From the NCBI GenBank assembly GCA_020622085.1, contig JAHRYM010000001.1:186001-250000 (forward strand): a stretch of 64,000 nt of DNA, read 5' to 3'. The position numbers and the translations under genes were made by a program. This stretch comes from Paracoccaceae bacterium. GTDB lineage: Bacteria; Pseudomonadota; Alphaproteobacteria; Rhodobacterales; Rhodobacteraceae. A model generated the notes under the pieces. The model was given only the letters and a program-made list of their open reading frames with translations. It was not told the DNA's origin and searched no databases. Positions 44,916 to 53,759 of this stretch are shown one piece after another; the stretch's first letter is position 1; each line of letters opens with the position of its first letter.

Positions 44916-45932
44916 ATGGGTGACCCGGGAATCCGTGTCGAAGGCATCTCGAAGGTCTTCGGCAAGACACCGGCGAAAGCCCTCGAGCTTGTCCGCTCGG
45001 GCATGGGCAAGGCGGAGTTGCTGGAGAAGACCGGCCATGCCCTTGGCCTTCATGACATCAACCTGACGATCGGCGCCGGCGAGATCTTTGTCATCATGGG
45101 CCTGTCCGGTTCGGGCAAGTCGACGCTGATCCGCCACTTCAACCGGCTGATCGAGCCGACGGCCGGGCGCATCCTGGTCGATGGCGAGGATATCCTGCGC
45201 CTTGACGAGCCGGGCCTGCGCAACTTCCGCCGCCGCAAGATCGCCATGGTCTTCCAGCGGTTCGGGCTGCTGCCGCACCGCAACGTGCTCGACAACGTGA
45301 TGTATGGCCTTCTGATCGACGGAGTGACGCGGCGCAAGGCCGAGGAGAGGGCGCGCGAGCAACTGGCGCTGGTCGGGCTCGCGGGGTTCGAGACCCGCTT
45401 TCCCGCGCAGCTCTCGGGCGGGATGCAGCAGCGGGTCGGGCTGGCCCGGGCGCTGGCGACGGACGCCGGGATCCTGCTGATGGACGAGGCCTTCTCGGCG
45501 CTCGACCCGCTGATCCGCCATGACATGCAGCTACAGCTCAAGGCGCTGCAGGCGAAGCTGCAAAAGACCATCATCTTCATCACGCATGACCTGGACGAGG
45601 CCCTGCTTCTGGGCGATCACATCGCGATCCTCAAGGACGGCACGGTGCGGCAGGCCGGCACCGGGGCCGAGATCCTGACACGGCCGGCCGACGATTACGT
45701 TGCCCGCTTCGTCCATGACGTGAACCGCGCCCGCATCCTGACCTGCGGCCAGATCACCGACCGCGCCATCCGCGTCGACACCCCGGGCAGCGTCGATGCC
45801 AGGGCCCCGATCGAGACCGCCTTCGCCGCCTTCGCCCAGGGCGAACAGGCCATCGCCGTCGTCAATGGCAACGGCCAGCCGATCGGGGCCATCACATGGC
45901 AGCGCGTCATGCAGGCGCTGGCAGGACGATGA
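44916..45932 (+). CDS. betaine-type ABC transporter ATP-binding protein (ProV/OpuAA-like), copy B
   Basis: 338 residues, identical to copy A. The N-terminal extension VFGKTPAKALELVRSGMGKAE is characteristic of ProV-type ATPases, followed by the ABC core and a CBS-like tail of about 70 residues that may sense ionic strength or nucleotides. The aldehyde dehydrogenase follows after 38 bp. An alternative dehydrogenase ATG at 45929 would overlap this stop. Confidence 0.93.
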   Translation: MGDPGIRVEGISKVFGKTPAKALELVRSGMGKAELLEKTGHALGLHDINLTIGAGEIFVIMGLSGSGKSTLIRHFNRLIEPTAGRILVDGEDILRLDEPGLRNFRRRKIAMVFQRFGLLPHRNVLDNVMYGLLIDGVTRRKAEERAREQLALVGLAGFETRFPAQLSGGMQQRVGLARALATDAGILLMDEAFSALDPLIRHDMQLQLKALQAKLQKTIIFITHDLDEALLLGDHIAILKDGTVRQAGTGAEILTRPADDYVARFVHDVNRARILTCGQITDRAIRVDTPGSVDARAPIETAFAAFAQGEQAIAVVNGNGQPIGAITWQRVMQALAGR

Positions 45933-45970
45933 ACGCCCAAAACAAAAACAGAAAGGACAGGTTCGCCACC

Positions 45971-47422
45971 ATGGCCATCGAGACCCGCAACTACATCGCC
46001 GGAAACTGGCGCGACGGCGCGCACCGGATCGAGAACCGCAGCCCCTCGGACACGCGCGACGTGATTGGCGAGTTCGCCCAAGGCCGCGCGGTCGATGTCG
46101 ACGACGCCGTCGCCGCAGCGCGGGCGGCGCTTCCGCAGTGGTGGGCCGCCGGGGTCCAGCGCCGACATGACGTTCTGATGACGATCGGCACCGAGCTGAT
46201 GGCGCGCGCGGCCGAGATCGGCGCGCTGCTGTCGCGCGAGGAAGGCAAGCCGCTGGCCGAAGGCAAGGGCGAGGTCTACCGCGCCGGCCAGTTCTTCACC
46301 TGGTTCGCCGCCGAGGCATTGCGCCAGTCCGGCGAGCGGGTGGACAGCGTCCGCCCCGGGATCGAGATCGACACACGCCGCGAACCGGCGGGCGTGGTGG
46401 CCATCGTCACGCCCTGGAACTTTCCGGTGGCGACGCCGGCCTGGAAGATCGCGCCGGCGCTTGCCTACGGCAATACCGTGGTCTGGAAACCCGCGAACCT
46501 GACCCCGGCCTCGGCCGTGGCGCTGGCCGGGATCATTGCCCGCCAGGACTTGCCACCCGGCGCCTTCAACCTGGTCATGGGTTCGGGCCGGGAGGTGGGC
46601 GACCATCTGGCGGGGCATCCCGGTGTCGATGCCGTCACCTTCACCGGCTCGGTCGAGGTGGGTCGCTCCATCGCCACGCGCACGCTTGGCAACCGCGCGC
46701 GGCTGCAGATGGAGATGGGGTCGAAGAACCCCATGCTGATCATGGACGACTGCGACCTCGATCTTGCGGTTGCTCATGCCGCCAATGCGGCCTTCGGCGG
46801 GACCGGGCAGAAATGCACTGCCGCCTCGCGACTGATCGTGCACCGGAGCGTACTGGACCAGTTTGCCGACAGGCTGGTTTGCGCGGCCGGGGCGTTGCAG
46901 GTCGGCCATGCGCTGGCCGAAGGCACCCAGATCGGCCCGGTCGTCAGCGAGGGCCAACTGGCCGAGAACCTGCGCTGGATCGAGCGCGGCAAGGCCGGGG
47001 GCGCAAACCTTCTGACCGGCGGCCAGCGGCTGGAGCGGCCGACGCCGGGTTACTTCATGGCGCCCACCATCTTTGCCGGCACGACGAATGCGATGGATGT
47101 GAACCGCGAGGAGATGTTCGCGCCCATCACCTGCCTGATCGCCGCCGACAGCTATGACGAGGCGCTTGCCATCGCCAATGACAGCCCCTTCGGCCTGACG
47201 GCAGGCATCATGACGAAAAGCCTGGCCCGCGCCACTCATTTCCGTGCCAACATGCGTTCGGGATGCGTGATGGTGAACCTGCCCACAGCGGGGACCGACT
47301 ACCATGTTCCGTTCGGCGGGCGCGGCCTGTCCTCGTTCGGGCCGCGCGAACAGGGGCATCAGGCGATCGAGTTCTTCACCACGATCAAGACTTCCTATGT
47401 CGCCGGGGGCGTGCCGCAATGA
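45971..47422 (+). CDS. NAD(P)-dependent aldehyde dehydrogenase (semialdehyde dehydrogenase-like)
   Basis: 483 residues from the ATG at 45971. Catalytic elements are present: N150 in TPWNFP, E248 in LQMEMGSKNP and C282 in GGTGQKCTAAS. The overall sequence resembles 2,5-dioxovalerate (alpha-ketoglutarate semialdehyde) and succinate semialdehyde dehydrogenases. In this operon it probably oxidises a semialdehyde produced from the imported compound. The right edge of the 3-kb duplication falls after codon 6, so only this locus has the full gene. Its stop overlaps the M19-family start (ATGA). Confidence 0.9.
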   Translation: MAIETRNYIAGNWRDGAHRIENRSPSDTRDVIGEFAQGRAVDVDDAVAAARAALPQWWAAGVQRRHDVLMTIGTELMARAAEIGALLSREEGKPLAEGKGEVYRAGQFFTWFAAEALRQSGERVDSVRPGIEIDTRREPAGVVAIVTPWNFPVATPAWKIAPALAYGNTVVWKPANLTPASAVALAGIIARQDLPPGAFNLVMGSGREVGDHLAGHPGVDAVTFTGSVEVGRSIATRTLGNRARLQMEMGSKNPMLIMDDCDLDLAVAHAANAAFGGTGQKCTAASRLIVHRSVLDQFADRLVCAAGALQVGHALAEGTQIGPVVSEGQLAENLRWIERGKAGGANLLTGGQRLERPTPGYFMAPTIFAGTTNAMDVNREEMFAPITCLIAADSYDEALAIANDSPFGLTAGIMTKSLARATHFRANMRSGCVMVNLPTAGTDYHVPFGGRGLSSFGPREQGHQAIEFFTTIKTSYVAGGVPQ

Positions 47423-48429
47423 ACCTCCTCGTTGACGGTCTTCAGTATTCCAACTGGTCGGAGGAGATTTTCCGCCAGTTGCGCGCAGGCGGTGTCGACG
47501 GAGTCCACGTGACTATCGTCTATCACGAGACCTTCCGCGAGACGGTGACCAACATCGAACGCTGGAACCGCTGGTTCGAGCAGTTCCCCGACCTGATCTT
47601 CCAGGGCTTCACCGCCGACGATCTGGCAGAGGCACGCCGGACAGGGCGGACGGCCATCTTCTTTGGCGCCCAGAACCCCAGCTGCATCGAGGACGACATC
47701 GGCCTTGTCGAGGTTCTGCACCGGCTTGGCCTGCGCTTCATGCAGCTGAGCTACAACAACCAGTCGCTGCTGGCCACCGGTTGTTACGAAGCTGAAGACC
47801 CTGGCCTGACGCGCATGGGCCGCGAGGTGATCGCCGAGATGAACCGCGTGGGACTTGTGATCGACATGAGCCATTCTGCCGAGCGTTCCACCCTGCAGGC
47901 GGTAGAGCTGAGCTGCCGGCCCGTCGCCGTCACCCATGCGAACCCGGCGCACTGGCATCCCGCACTGCGCAACAAGTCCGACGCCGTGATCGGGGCGTTG
48001 GCCGAAACGGGCGGGATGCTGGGTTTCTCGCTCTACCCCCATCACCTGAAGGGGGCGGGTGCCTGCACGCTTCAGGACTATTGCGCAATGATCGCCCGCG
48101 TGGCCGAACGCTGGGGAACGGAATTTCTTGGCATCGGGACCGACCTTTGCCAGGACCAGCCCGACAGCGTGGTGGAGTGGATGCGCACCGGGCGCTGGTC
48201 CAAGCGCGTCGACTACGGCGAGGGCAGCGCCGCCGCCCCGGGCTTTCCACCGATGCCGGAGTGGTTCCGCGACAACCGCGATTTCGCCCATCTGGGCGCA
48301 GGGCTCCACGCGGTGGGGTTCGCGGCGGTCGAGGTGGCCGCGATCCTTGGAGGCAACTGGGAACGCTTCTTCCGCCGGTCGTTTGGCGCTCGACCAGAGA
48401 TGGCGGCAACGGGGAGGGCTGCGGAATGA
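47419..48429 (+). CDS. M19 (membrane dipeptidase) family protein with atypical metal site
   Basis: 336 residues. Family signatures include TGRTAIFFGAQNPSCIEDD, REVIAEMNRVGLVIDMSHS and LGIGTDLCQD. The N-terminal HxD metal pair of renal dipeptidase is missing (it reads LLVDGLQYSNW). The same feature occurs, from memory, in the Pseudomonas aeruginosa PA5396 type, which neighbours the dimethylglycine demethylase genes dgcAB. A non-peptidase hydrolase in N-methyl-amine catabolism is therefore plausible but unproven. It overlaps both neighbours by 4 bp. Confidence 0.85.
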   Translation: MNLLVDGLQYSNWSEEIFRQLRAGGVDGVHVTIVYHETFRETVTNIERWNRWFEQFPDLIFQGFTADDLAEARRTGRTAIFFGAQNPSCIEDDIGLVEVLHRLGLRFMQLSYNNQSLLATGCYEAEDPGLTRMGREVIAEMNRVGLVIDMSHSAERSTLQAVELSCRPVAVTHANPAHWHPALRNKSDAVIGALAETGGMLGFSLYPHHLKGAGACTLQDYCAMIARVAERWGTEFLGIGTDLCQDQPDSVVEWMRTGRWSKRVDYGEGSAAAPGFPPMPEWFRDNRDFAHLGAGLHAVGFAAVEVAAILGGNWERFFRRSFGARPEMAATGRAAE

Positions 48430-50111
48430 GCGGCGGGGTTCGCCGTGAGCCGACGGGCGAGGCGGCCGAGGTGGCATTGCGAGACCCCGACGTGGTCATG
48501 CGGCTTTCGCGTCTGGGCTCGGCCCATCCGATGCGGTTGTCGTTCCTGCGCGTGCTTCTGCGGCGGGTCGAGGCCGAAGGCTGGCACTACGCCCGCACCC
48601 TATGGGAGATGGACTCCGACGGTGTCGGGCGCGCCGTCTATCGGGTGCGTGGCCCCGAACGCACCTACAGCCTTGTGGCCTTTGCACAGAACCTGCCCGA
48701 TGACCAGCGCACCGACCGCGTGATCGCCACCGCCTGGGATGCGACCTTCGCGCTGATGGATGGCGAACCCACATCCGAAGACCTCGATCGGCTCCAGGCC
48801 AACGTGCCGCTGCAGGAGGCCGGGCGCGTCAGTCGTCGGGAACTGTCGCTCAGTCGGGCGAACCGGTCGGTGCGCCTCTTTGGTCATGTGGTCGAACGCC
48901 TCGCCGCCGGCAGTCAGCCGGATGCGGCGCAGATCGAGGCGGTCGGCTATCTGATGCGCACGACCGCAGTATACGGTTCGGGCAAGTTCGGGGCGGCTGA
49001 CCGCGCCGAAATCGCCGACCGTCCCGAGATGAGGGCGCCCTTTCAGGCCGAGATGCTGTCGGTCTGGCTGACGCGCACCTTCACCATCGACCTTGCCGAA
49101 CATGTCGCGCGGGCCAGGGGCGGGGCAAAGGCCGTCCGGCTCGACCCGGCCTGGCGCCGCCGGCTGGGGGTAGGCAATTCGACCGGCCTCGGGCTCGCGC
49201 CCTTCCTCGTGCGTCACCCGGCGTTGCTGAACAGCTGGATGACAGCGCGCGAGCGGGCGCTGGCGCGGGTCCGCGCCCTGCCGGTGGCCAGTGACGCGAC
49301 CCTCGCCGGATTGCGCACCGCGCTGGCCGAGGCGGAGCAGAATGCCCGCCTGTGGGCAAGCGACCATCCCGTGCAGCAATCCCGGCTGGCCGATCTGCGC
49401 CGCGATCTTGCGGCGATCGGCCGCCATGCAGAAAGCGGCTGGGACGTGCGCGGCGAATGCCCCTGGGACGCACTCTGGCGCTGGGGAGAGGCACAACTGT
49501 CGGAAGAGGGGCAGGAGGCGCTGCTGGCCCTGCTGCTAGAGCCGCATGGCGCGGAGGTCGACGACCTGGCCGCCACCTTGCATGCCGATGAAGATGCGCG
49601 CTTTGCCATTGATGGCCGCATGACGGTAGCCGATCTGCAAAACAGGCTCGAGCGCGACTATGGCTGGATCCGCCGCCATGATTTCAACCGCCCGGAGGAG
49701 ACCGCCCGCTTCTGGTATGTTTCGGTCGAGAAGCTGGAACCCCGCCTTGGCGACCGCCGGGCCGATGCCGGTGCGGATCTGGAGCAGCCACTGGGAATTG
49801 CCCGCGAGGTGGCGCGGCTTGGTGCGGCGCTGGCCCCGCGACCCGCCGAGGAGACGGTGGCCGACTTCCTCGCCGCCGCGCCGGAACACCGTCATATCGT
49901 CCGGCGCGTGCAGGCGTTGGCGGGCCTGCCCTACGCCGAGATGCACGACAACATCCTGAGTGCGGATACGATGCCCATCGACATCCTGCGCTGCAAGCTG
50001 GCCTTCTTCGGCGCCAGCCGCTTCGACCCGCGATCCGACCGCTGGGTGCGGATCAACCTGTTCCAGGATTTCCCCCATCCCGACGAGATCTGCCGCAATG
50101 ACCCAATCTGA
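48426..50111 (+). CDS. 561-residue protein of unknown function
   Basis: 561 residues from the ATG at 48426. No membrane helices, signal peptide, cofactor motif or familiar domain are visible. Charged, Arg/Glu-rich segments and helical stretches (TLAGLRTALAEAEQNARLWA) dominate; a tryptophan-rich region (GECPWDALWRWGEAQL) and YGWIRRHDFNRPEETARFWYVS stand out as likely conserved cores. It overlaps the M19 stop by 4 bp and the DUF3726-like start by 14 bp, so it is tightly coupled to the pathway. The function cannot be inferred beyond co-operon membership. Confidence 0.8.
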   Translation: MSGGVRREPTGEAAEVALRDPDVVMRLSRLGSAHPMRLSFLRVLLRRVEAEGWHYARTLWEMDSDGVGRAVYRVRGPERTYSLVAFAQNLPDDQRTDRVIATAWDATFALMDGEPTSEDLDRLQANVPLQEAGRVSRRELSLSRANRSVRLFGHVVERLAAGSQPDAAQIEAVGYLMRTTAVYGSGKFGAADRAEIADRPEMRAPFQAEMLSVWLTRTFTIDLAEHVARARGGAKAVRLDPAWRRRLGVGNSTGLGLAPFLVRHPALLNSWMTARERALARVRALPVASDATLAGLRTALAEAEQNARLWASDHPVQQSRLADLRRDLAAIGRHAESGWDVRGECPWDALWRWGEAQLSEEGQEALLALLLEPHGAEVDDLAATLHADEDARFAIDGRMTVADLQNRLERDYGWIRRHDFNRPEETARFWYVSVEKLEPRLGDRRADAGADLEQPLGIAREVARLGAALAPRPAEETVADFLAAAPEHRHIVRRVQALAGLPYAEMHDNILSADTMPIDILRCKLAFFGASRFDPRSDRWVRINLFQDFPHPDEICRNDPI

Positions 50112-50706
50112 CTCACAGGTGATCGAGCTTTCCTTCTTCGAATGGCGCGCACAGGTCGCCAAGGCGGCGCGCGGTGCGGGCCTTCCCTGGGGCCACGCCG
50201 AGGAGGCGGGCTGGGCTGCGGACTGGTTGGTGCATCGTGGGCTGCCGGCGGCAGACTGGGTTGCCACCTGGTTGCGCGGCGGCGTCGGCGGCCCAACCTG
50301 TCCGGTTGCTTTCGGTGTCGGCCTGTCCGACTGCTGCGCGGGCGATCCGGCGTCGGGTCTTCCGACTGTACCGGCGGACCTTCCGGCACCCGGCTTGTTG
50401 CTGCCCTTCATGTGGCGCTGCGCATCCGGGGGCGGGACCATTGCGTTGCGCGGACCCGAGGGCCTGGCGGCGCGTGTGGATGCCATGGGCGAAGTGACCT
50501 TTGGCCCGGGATGGGCCGGCGTGGCGCGGGGCTGGTCCCTTTGGCGCGATGACGCCCCGCCTGCGGCCCCCGGCAGACTGACACCGCGCCCCGTGGTGAC
50601 GGTGGCCTTGATGAAGACCCTTGCCGGGCTTGCGCTGCGCACGATGGTGCCCGCTTCGGAAATCTCGCGCGCGGATGCGGGCGCGGCGGTGAGCGACAAC
50701 GACTAG
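50098..50706 (+). CDS. DUF3726-like protein, last gene of the operon
   Basis: 202 residues. The N-terminal segment LSFFEWRAQVAKAARGAGLPWGHAEEAGWAADWL (shown in part) resembles DUF3726 proteins, which are uncharacterised and, from memory, often found with Ldh-family and ABC transporter genes. It overlaps the upstream gene by 14 bp. The stop (50704-50706) coincides with the truncated end of an IS5-type transposase on the other strand, so the natural C-terminus may have been altered by that insertion or deletion. Confidence 0.75.
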   Translation: MTQSDSQVIELSFFEWRAQVAKAARGAGLPWGHAEEAGWAADWLVHRGLPAADWVATWLRGGVGGPTCPVAFGVGLSDCCAGDPASGLPTVPADLPAPGLLLPFMWRCASGGGTIALRGPEGLAARVDAMGEVTFGPGWAGVARGWSLWRDDAPPAAPGRLTPRPVVTVALMKTLAGLALRTMVPASEISRADAGAAVSDND

Positions 50707-51491
50707 GTGATGTCCTCGTCGACGGGATGCGGCGCGCTGCCCTTCGGGGCCTTGCGCATCACGCCCCAGAACTTGCCCGGTCCGGAAAATGCCGCCTCCC
50801 GCGCGGCGCTGACATAGCCCTTGTCGGCCCAGACCGACCGCTCCGCGCCATGCAGGAGCTCGTCCCAGACCTGGCTGTCATGGACCTTTGGCCGTGGTGG
50901 TCTCGAGGCTGTGCACGATCCCGCTGCCGGCATCCACGCCGACATGCGCCTTCATGCCAAAGAACCAGTCATTGCCCTTCTTCGTAGACGACATCTCGGG
51001 ATCGCGGGCCCTGGCCTCGTTCTTCGTCGATGACGGGCATCGATGATCGTCGCATCCACCAGCGCGCCCGAGCGCAGCGTCATGCCCTGATCGGCGAGGT
51101 GGCTGTTCACCTCGGCGAACAGCTTCTCGGTCAGCTCGTGCGTCTCCAGCAGGTGGCGGAAATTGAGGATGGTCGTCTCGTCGGGAATCCGGTCGTCGCC
51201 GAACTCGATGCCCGCGAAGTGCCGCATGGCGTCGCTGTCGTAGAGCATCTCCTCGGCCATCGGATCGCTCAGGGCATACCACTGCTGGAGGAAGTACACC
51301 CGCAGCATGGTCTCCATCGGCATCGGCGGACGCCCGCCCCGTGGCCCGGCTTTGGGATAGTGCGGCTCGATCAGCACGAGGAGCCGGCCCCATGGCACCA
51401 CCGCTTCCATCTCGGCGAGAAACTTCTCCCGCCGCGTCTGCTTCTTCTTCATCGCGTGGCGGAGGCCGGGAAAGGCAGGCTGCTTGGGCAT
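50703..51491 (-). pseudogene. IS5-family transposase, frameshifted and 3'-truncated
   Basis: The frame from the ATG at 51491 gives the N-terminal IS5 domain ([28 protein letters not shown]) up to ATIIDA. A one-base loss near 51035 then shifts the frame; the second frame carries [20 protein letters not shown] one-base gain near 50886 shifts it back to [24 protein letters not shown]. The usual C-terminal end after PHPVDE is missing, because the sequence runs into the DUF3726-like gene. The element is dead. Confidence 0.85.
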
Positions 51492-51790
51492 CGGGAGCGT
51501 CCTTCGTCGTCCCGCCCAGTCTACCCCAATCCGCTCAGAGAACGAGGTTTTTCAGACGTTCCACAGATTTCGGTCTCGCTTCACGAGTTCCCCGGAAGCT
51601 CCAGCACCGAGCAATCCAACGATAGGTCTCAGGCCGTAGGCAACGCGAGGACTGTCTATAGCGGCAGTGCACGTTGACCTGACCCTTGGGCCCGCCTACT
51701 GTCGGAGCAGCTTGGTAGAAAGCACCCGGATTCTGGGATAGTTGCCGGTCTAGATCGACCGCCCGGACCTTTAGGAAGAGTTGCGCAAAT
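51492..51790. other. IS5 remnant end and leader of the AmiC-like gene
   Basis: The first about 50 bp look like the terminal region of the IS5 remnant (GAACGAGGTTTTTCAGAC). The rest is unassigned sequence before the AmiC-like start, with AGGAAGAG as ribosome site. No clear promoter or terminator was seen. Confidence 0.4.
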
Positions 51791-52939
51791 ATGAGAAGCG
51801 ACCAACCTATTCATATCGGGGTCCTGTTTTCCACGACAGGTCGAACAGCCGTAACGGAGCGCAGCATGCTATCGGCGACCGAGTTCGCCATAGCGGAGAT
51901 TAATGCGGCCGGGGGCATCAATGGACGGGAGTTGATTCCCGTCTACCGCGACCCAATGGGCGTACCTGCGGTCTATCAAACGATGACCGCAAGCCTTCTG
52001 TCAGATGGCCAGGTCAAGGTCATCCTCGGTGGTTATACTTCTAGCCAACGCAAGGCAGTTCTAAGTGTTCTTGATCGGGAAACTGGACTTTTTTGCTACC
52101 CCGCGCAATATGAAGGTTTCGAATACTCAGACAACGCCATGTATTTCGGCGCAGTGCCGAACCAGAATAGCTTGTTCCTTGCGGTATTTCTCCTGCAGAA
52201 TTACTCACCGCGGCTATATGTTGTTGGATCGGATTATGTCTGGCCTCGGGAATCGGGAAGGATCATGGGCGATCTTATTCGATCCGGTGGTGGAGAGATT
52301 TTGGGACAGTGTTATCTTGGCGAGAGCGCGACCGACAAGGATTTCGACGCCATGATAAAGGACATCAAGCGGCGCAGCCCGGATATCATCTTTAATAATT
52401 TCGTTGGTCTATCAAACCTGAAGTTCTATAGAGCCTATGTTGAGAACGGCCTGGATGCAAATCGGATGCTGGTGGCAAGCTTGACCACCAGTGAAGCAGA
52501 CATACAAGAAATCGGTGCATCGGCCACTGCCGGGCACATTACCGCTGCGACCTACTTCGCGTCGCAAACAAATTCGGCCAATATATCTTGCCTTGCGCGT
52601 TATAGGGAGATTAAAGGCGAAGATCCGCACGCAAACATGTGCTGGGATGCGGCATACACGCAGGCCCACGTAGTTGCGCAGGCAATGCGCCAGAGTTCCG
52701 ACAGTATCGGTGCGGTCCGGGCCGGAATGCTCGGCGCGTCCTTCGATGCACCGCAGGGATTGATCAAGATTGACGAATTAAATTCTCATTGCCATGTCTG
52801 GCCAAAGATCGGAGTGGCGCGCAGCGATGGGCAATTCGAAATCGTTGCGAAGACGAGCCAGTCCGTCTTGCCGGATCCCTATCGGACTACATACTCGCTC
52901 GTCCCTGAAGAAGAGTTTCCACCTGATACTTCTTTGTGA
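51791..52939 (+). CDS. AmiC-like cytosolic ligand-sensing protein
   Basis: 382 residues, matching Pseudomonas AmiC (385). A type I periplasmic-binding fold of the amide/urea-binding class: IGVLFSTTGRTAVTERSMLSATEFAI, then GGYTSSQRKAVLSVLDRETGLFCYPAQYEGFE. There is no signal peptide, so it is a cytosolic sensor rather than a transport component. In the Pseudomonas system AmiC binds amides and releases the antiterminator AmiR. An AmiR-like gene follows after 99 bp. The inducer here is probably related to the hydantoinase substrate. Confidence 0.85.
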   Translation: MRSDQPIHIGVLFSTTGRTAVTERSMLSATEFAIAEINAAGGINGRELIPVYRDPMGVPAVYQTMTASLLSDGQVKVILGGYTSSQRKAVLSVLDRETGLFCYPAQYEGFEYSDNAMYFGAVPNQNSLFLAVFLLQNYSPRLYVVGSDYVWPRESGRIMGDLIRSGGGEILGQCYLGESATDKDFDAMIKDIKRRSPDIIFNNFVGLSNLKFYRAYVENGLDANRMLVASLTTSEADIQEIGASATAGHITAATYFASQTNSANISCLARYREIKGEDPHANMCWDAAYTQAHVVAQAMRQSSDSIGAVRAGMLGASFDAPQGLIKIDELNSHCHVWPKIGVARSDGQFEIVAKTSQSVLPDPYRTTYSLVPEEEFPPDTSL

Positions 52940-53038
52940 CGCAGTTTGCACGGCTGCTCAGCTTGCGGTCATTATGGTGCGCGGTCGCTAATCGTACTAA
53001 ATCCTATTCAGTGATCATTCTCGGCCGAAGGATCGAAA

Positions 53039-53689
53039 ATGCGGCTAGGACGAGGCGAACCTTTTGCCAGCGAGAGGGAGCAGCCGTTCCTGATCAAGGA
53101 TCTGCGGACTCTGAAGTTCCTTCTTGTTCAGCCGGAGGATGGCGAGGGTGTGGCGCTGCGCTCCCATTTGGAGCGGATCGGCTGCGAGGTGCAGGAGTCT
53201 TGGCCACCACCGCTTTTTTACCAAGCGGATATCGACAAAATTTTCGTGATGGTCGACAGGGTAATTGAAGGTAAACTGGCCTTTCATTGGGAGGCCGAGA
53301 ATCCGTCGGCCGTGCTGATCGCGGTAATCGACTATGAAAACCCGTTGTCCATCGACCGGTTATTGAACATGCGGGTCAATGCCGTAATCGGTCTCCCGAT
53401 CCGCCCTTTCGGAATCCTGACCAACCTGCTGGCTGCAGTAAATAATTACCGCCGGGAACAAAGATTGCGGCTAAATTTAGAACGATTGCAGGCCAAGCTT
53501 GAGACCAGCCGGCTGGTCGAACGGGCCAAGTTAGCGATTATGTTGACCGACAGCCATTCGGAGAAGGAAGCTTACCGGTTGCTGCGCCAACTGGCGATGA
53601 AGCGGCGCACCACAGTGGATGCCGTCTCCAACGAGCTTCTATCGGGGCTAAAGTGGCACGAGGACGAGGCGTTGCCAAGGGGCGAATAA
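53039..53689 (+). CDS. AmiR-like ANTAR-domain antiterminator
   Basis: 216 residues. A pseudo-receiver domain (LRTLKFLLVQPEDGEGVALRSHLERIGCEVQESWPPP) lacks phosphorylation-site logic, then comes a coiled coil (NYRREQRLRLNLERLQAKLE) and a C-terminal ANTAR domain (VERAKLAIMLTDSHSEKEAYRLLRQLAMKRRTTVDAVSNELL, shown in full only by its key parts MLTDSHSEKEAYRLLRQ and AMKRRTTVDAV). ANTAR proteins bind paired RNA hairpins and prevent termination. The likely target is the hyuA-hyuB-permease unit that starts at 55689. Confidence 0.88.
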   Translation: MRLGRGEPFASEREQPFLIKDLRTLKFLLVQPEDGEGVALRSHLERIGCEVQESWPPPLFYQADIDKIFVMVDRVIEGKLAFHWEAENPSAVLIAVIDYENPLSIDRLLNMRVNAVIGLPIRPFGILTNLLAAVNNYRREQRLRLNLERLQAKLETSRLVERAKLAIMLTDSHSEKEAYRLLRQLAMKRRTTVDAVSNELLSGLKWHEDEALPRGE

Positions 53690-53759
53690 AAGATGCACTC
53701 AATACGGCATCGGGACTGCGCGGTGGCTTGATTCACCTTTCCCCAATGGCAGACCGGAG

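Larger units (their letters stand above)
42944..45989 (+). repeat. 3046-bp inverted duplication, right (native-looking) copy
   Basis: This is the partner of 33140-36185. Here the flanking genes are continuous: the Ldh gene upstream, and the complete aldehyde dehydrogenase crossing the right edge. This indicates the original locus. Confidence 0.93.

Noticed and set aside
45929-45971. Upstream ATG at 45929 as the aldehyde dehydrogenase start
   Set aside because: It would overlap the ProV stop neatly, but the added residues (MNAQNKNRKDRFAT) are polar and outside the family start; the ATG at 45971 matches the conserved beginning.
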